DNA of 8,001 bases from the NCBI GenBank assembly GCA_002421865.1, contig DISE01000028.1, positions 2,702 to 10,702 of the forward strand. The letters run 5' to 3'. The position numbers and the translations under genes were made by a program. The notes below the pieces were generated by a model that did no database searches, was not told the DNA's origin, and was given only the letters and a program-made list of their open reading frames with translations. The stretch's first letter is position 1, and every line of letters starts with the position of its first letter. Below are positions 7,532-8,001 of the stretch, in pieces. This DNA is from Castellaniella sp. UBA6218. Lineage in GTDB: Bacteria > Pseudomonadota > Gammaproteobacteria > Burkholderiales > Burkholderiaceae_B.

Positions 7532-8001
7532 ATGGCGCGCATCGTTGTAGTCACCTCCGGCAAGGGGGGGGTGGGCAAGACCACCACCAGCGCGAGCTTC
7601 TCGGCCGGTCTGGCCATGCACGGCCACAAGACCGTCGTGATCGACTTCGACGTCGGTCTGCGCAACCTGGACCTGATCATGGGCTGCGAACGCCGCGTGG
7701 TCTACGATTTCGTCAACGTCATCCAGGGCGAAGCCACCCTGAACCAGGCGCTGATCCGCGACAAACAGCTTGAAAACCTGTACATCCTGCCGGCGTCCCA
7801 GACTCGCGACAAGGACGCCCTGACGCGCGAAGGCGTGGAAAAGGTCCTGACCGACCTGGCCGCCATGGATTTCGAATACATCGTCTGCGATTCCCCCGCC
7901 GGGATCGAGACCGGCGCCATCATGGCGTCCTATTTCGCCGACGACGCGCTGGTGGTCACCAACCCCGAAGTCTCCTCGGTGCGCGACTCCGACCGCATCC
8001 T
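7532..8001 (+). CDS. minD: MinD, septum site-determining ATPase (5' part, runs off the right edge)
   Basis: MinD is a ParA/SIMIBI-class ATPase that dimerises with ATP, binds the membrane by a C-terminal amphipathic helix, recruits MinC and is released by MinE. The 156 visible codons start MARIVVVTSGKGGVGKTTT: a deviant Walker A (10-17) with signature Lys11 and catalytic Lys16. Then come VVIDFDVGLRNLDLIMG (35-51; Asp40 region), YIVCDSPAGIETGA (116-129; Walker B Asp120) and TNPEVSSVRDSDRI (143-156). It is very close to E. coli MinD throughout. The family is about 270 residues, so the last 40% including the membrane-targeting helix is missing. The start has AGGGGA 11 bases upstream. minE is expected next but cannot be seen. 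Confidence 0.97.
   Translation, partial: MARIVVVTSGKGGVGKTTTSASFSAGLAMHGHKTVVIDFDVGLRNLDLIMGCERRVVYDFVNVIQGEATLNQALIRDKQLENLYILPASQTRDKDALTREGVEKVLTDLAAMDFEYIVCDSPAGIETGAIMASYFADDALVVTNPEVSSVRDSDRI

Overview
The window is high-GC DNA with compact genes and strong third-position GC bias. The RuvB N-terminus (begins MAIQ), the GlnS and the order glnS-minC-minD suggest a betaproteobacterium, most likely Burkholderiales/Alcaligenaceae (Bordetella/Achromobacter-like). That placement is an inference from remembered family sequences, not from a search.

Layout. The left 4.7 kb is read on the minus strand, from right to left: a CydA-like membrane protein (4734-3400), CydB (3403-2354, 4-bp overlap), a ClcB-type CLC anion channel/transporter with a C-terminal CBS pair (2331-610), and the 5' half of ruvB (509 to beyond base 1). 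The right 3.3 kb is read on the plus strand: glnS (4865-6616), minC (6623-7426) and the 5' part of minD (7532 to beyond the window end). The two halves diverge from a 130-bp spacer at 4735-4864. I see no RNA genes, mobile elements or CRISPR arrays.

How the genes work together. glnS and minC are 6 bp apart and probably co-transcribed. minC and minD encode the division-site inhibitor and its ATPase, and minE is expected just downstream. ruvB (Holliday-junction branch migration motor) is not preceded by ruvA. Its leader carries a good LexA (SOS) box match and an extended -10, so it probably has its own damage-inducible promoter. The cydA-like/cydB/clcB genes look like one transcription unit.

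Most notable point. The CydA-like protein aligns with CydA along its length (hand alignment) yet lacks all the canonical haem ligands: E. coli His19, His186 and Met393 correspond to Val20, Val183 and Ala323. Glu99, Glu107, Glu445 and the GRQPW motif are also replaced. Its CydB partner is well preserved. The pair therefore looks like a haem-free member of the cytochrome bd superfamily, of unknown function, linked to an anion channel gene. Standard annotation would probably call it a quinol oxidase, which the residues do not support.
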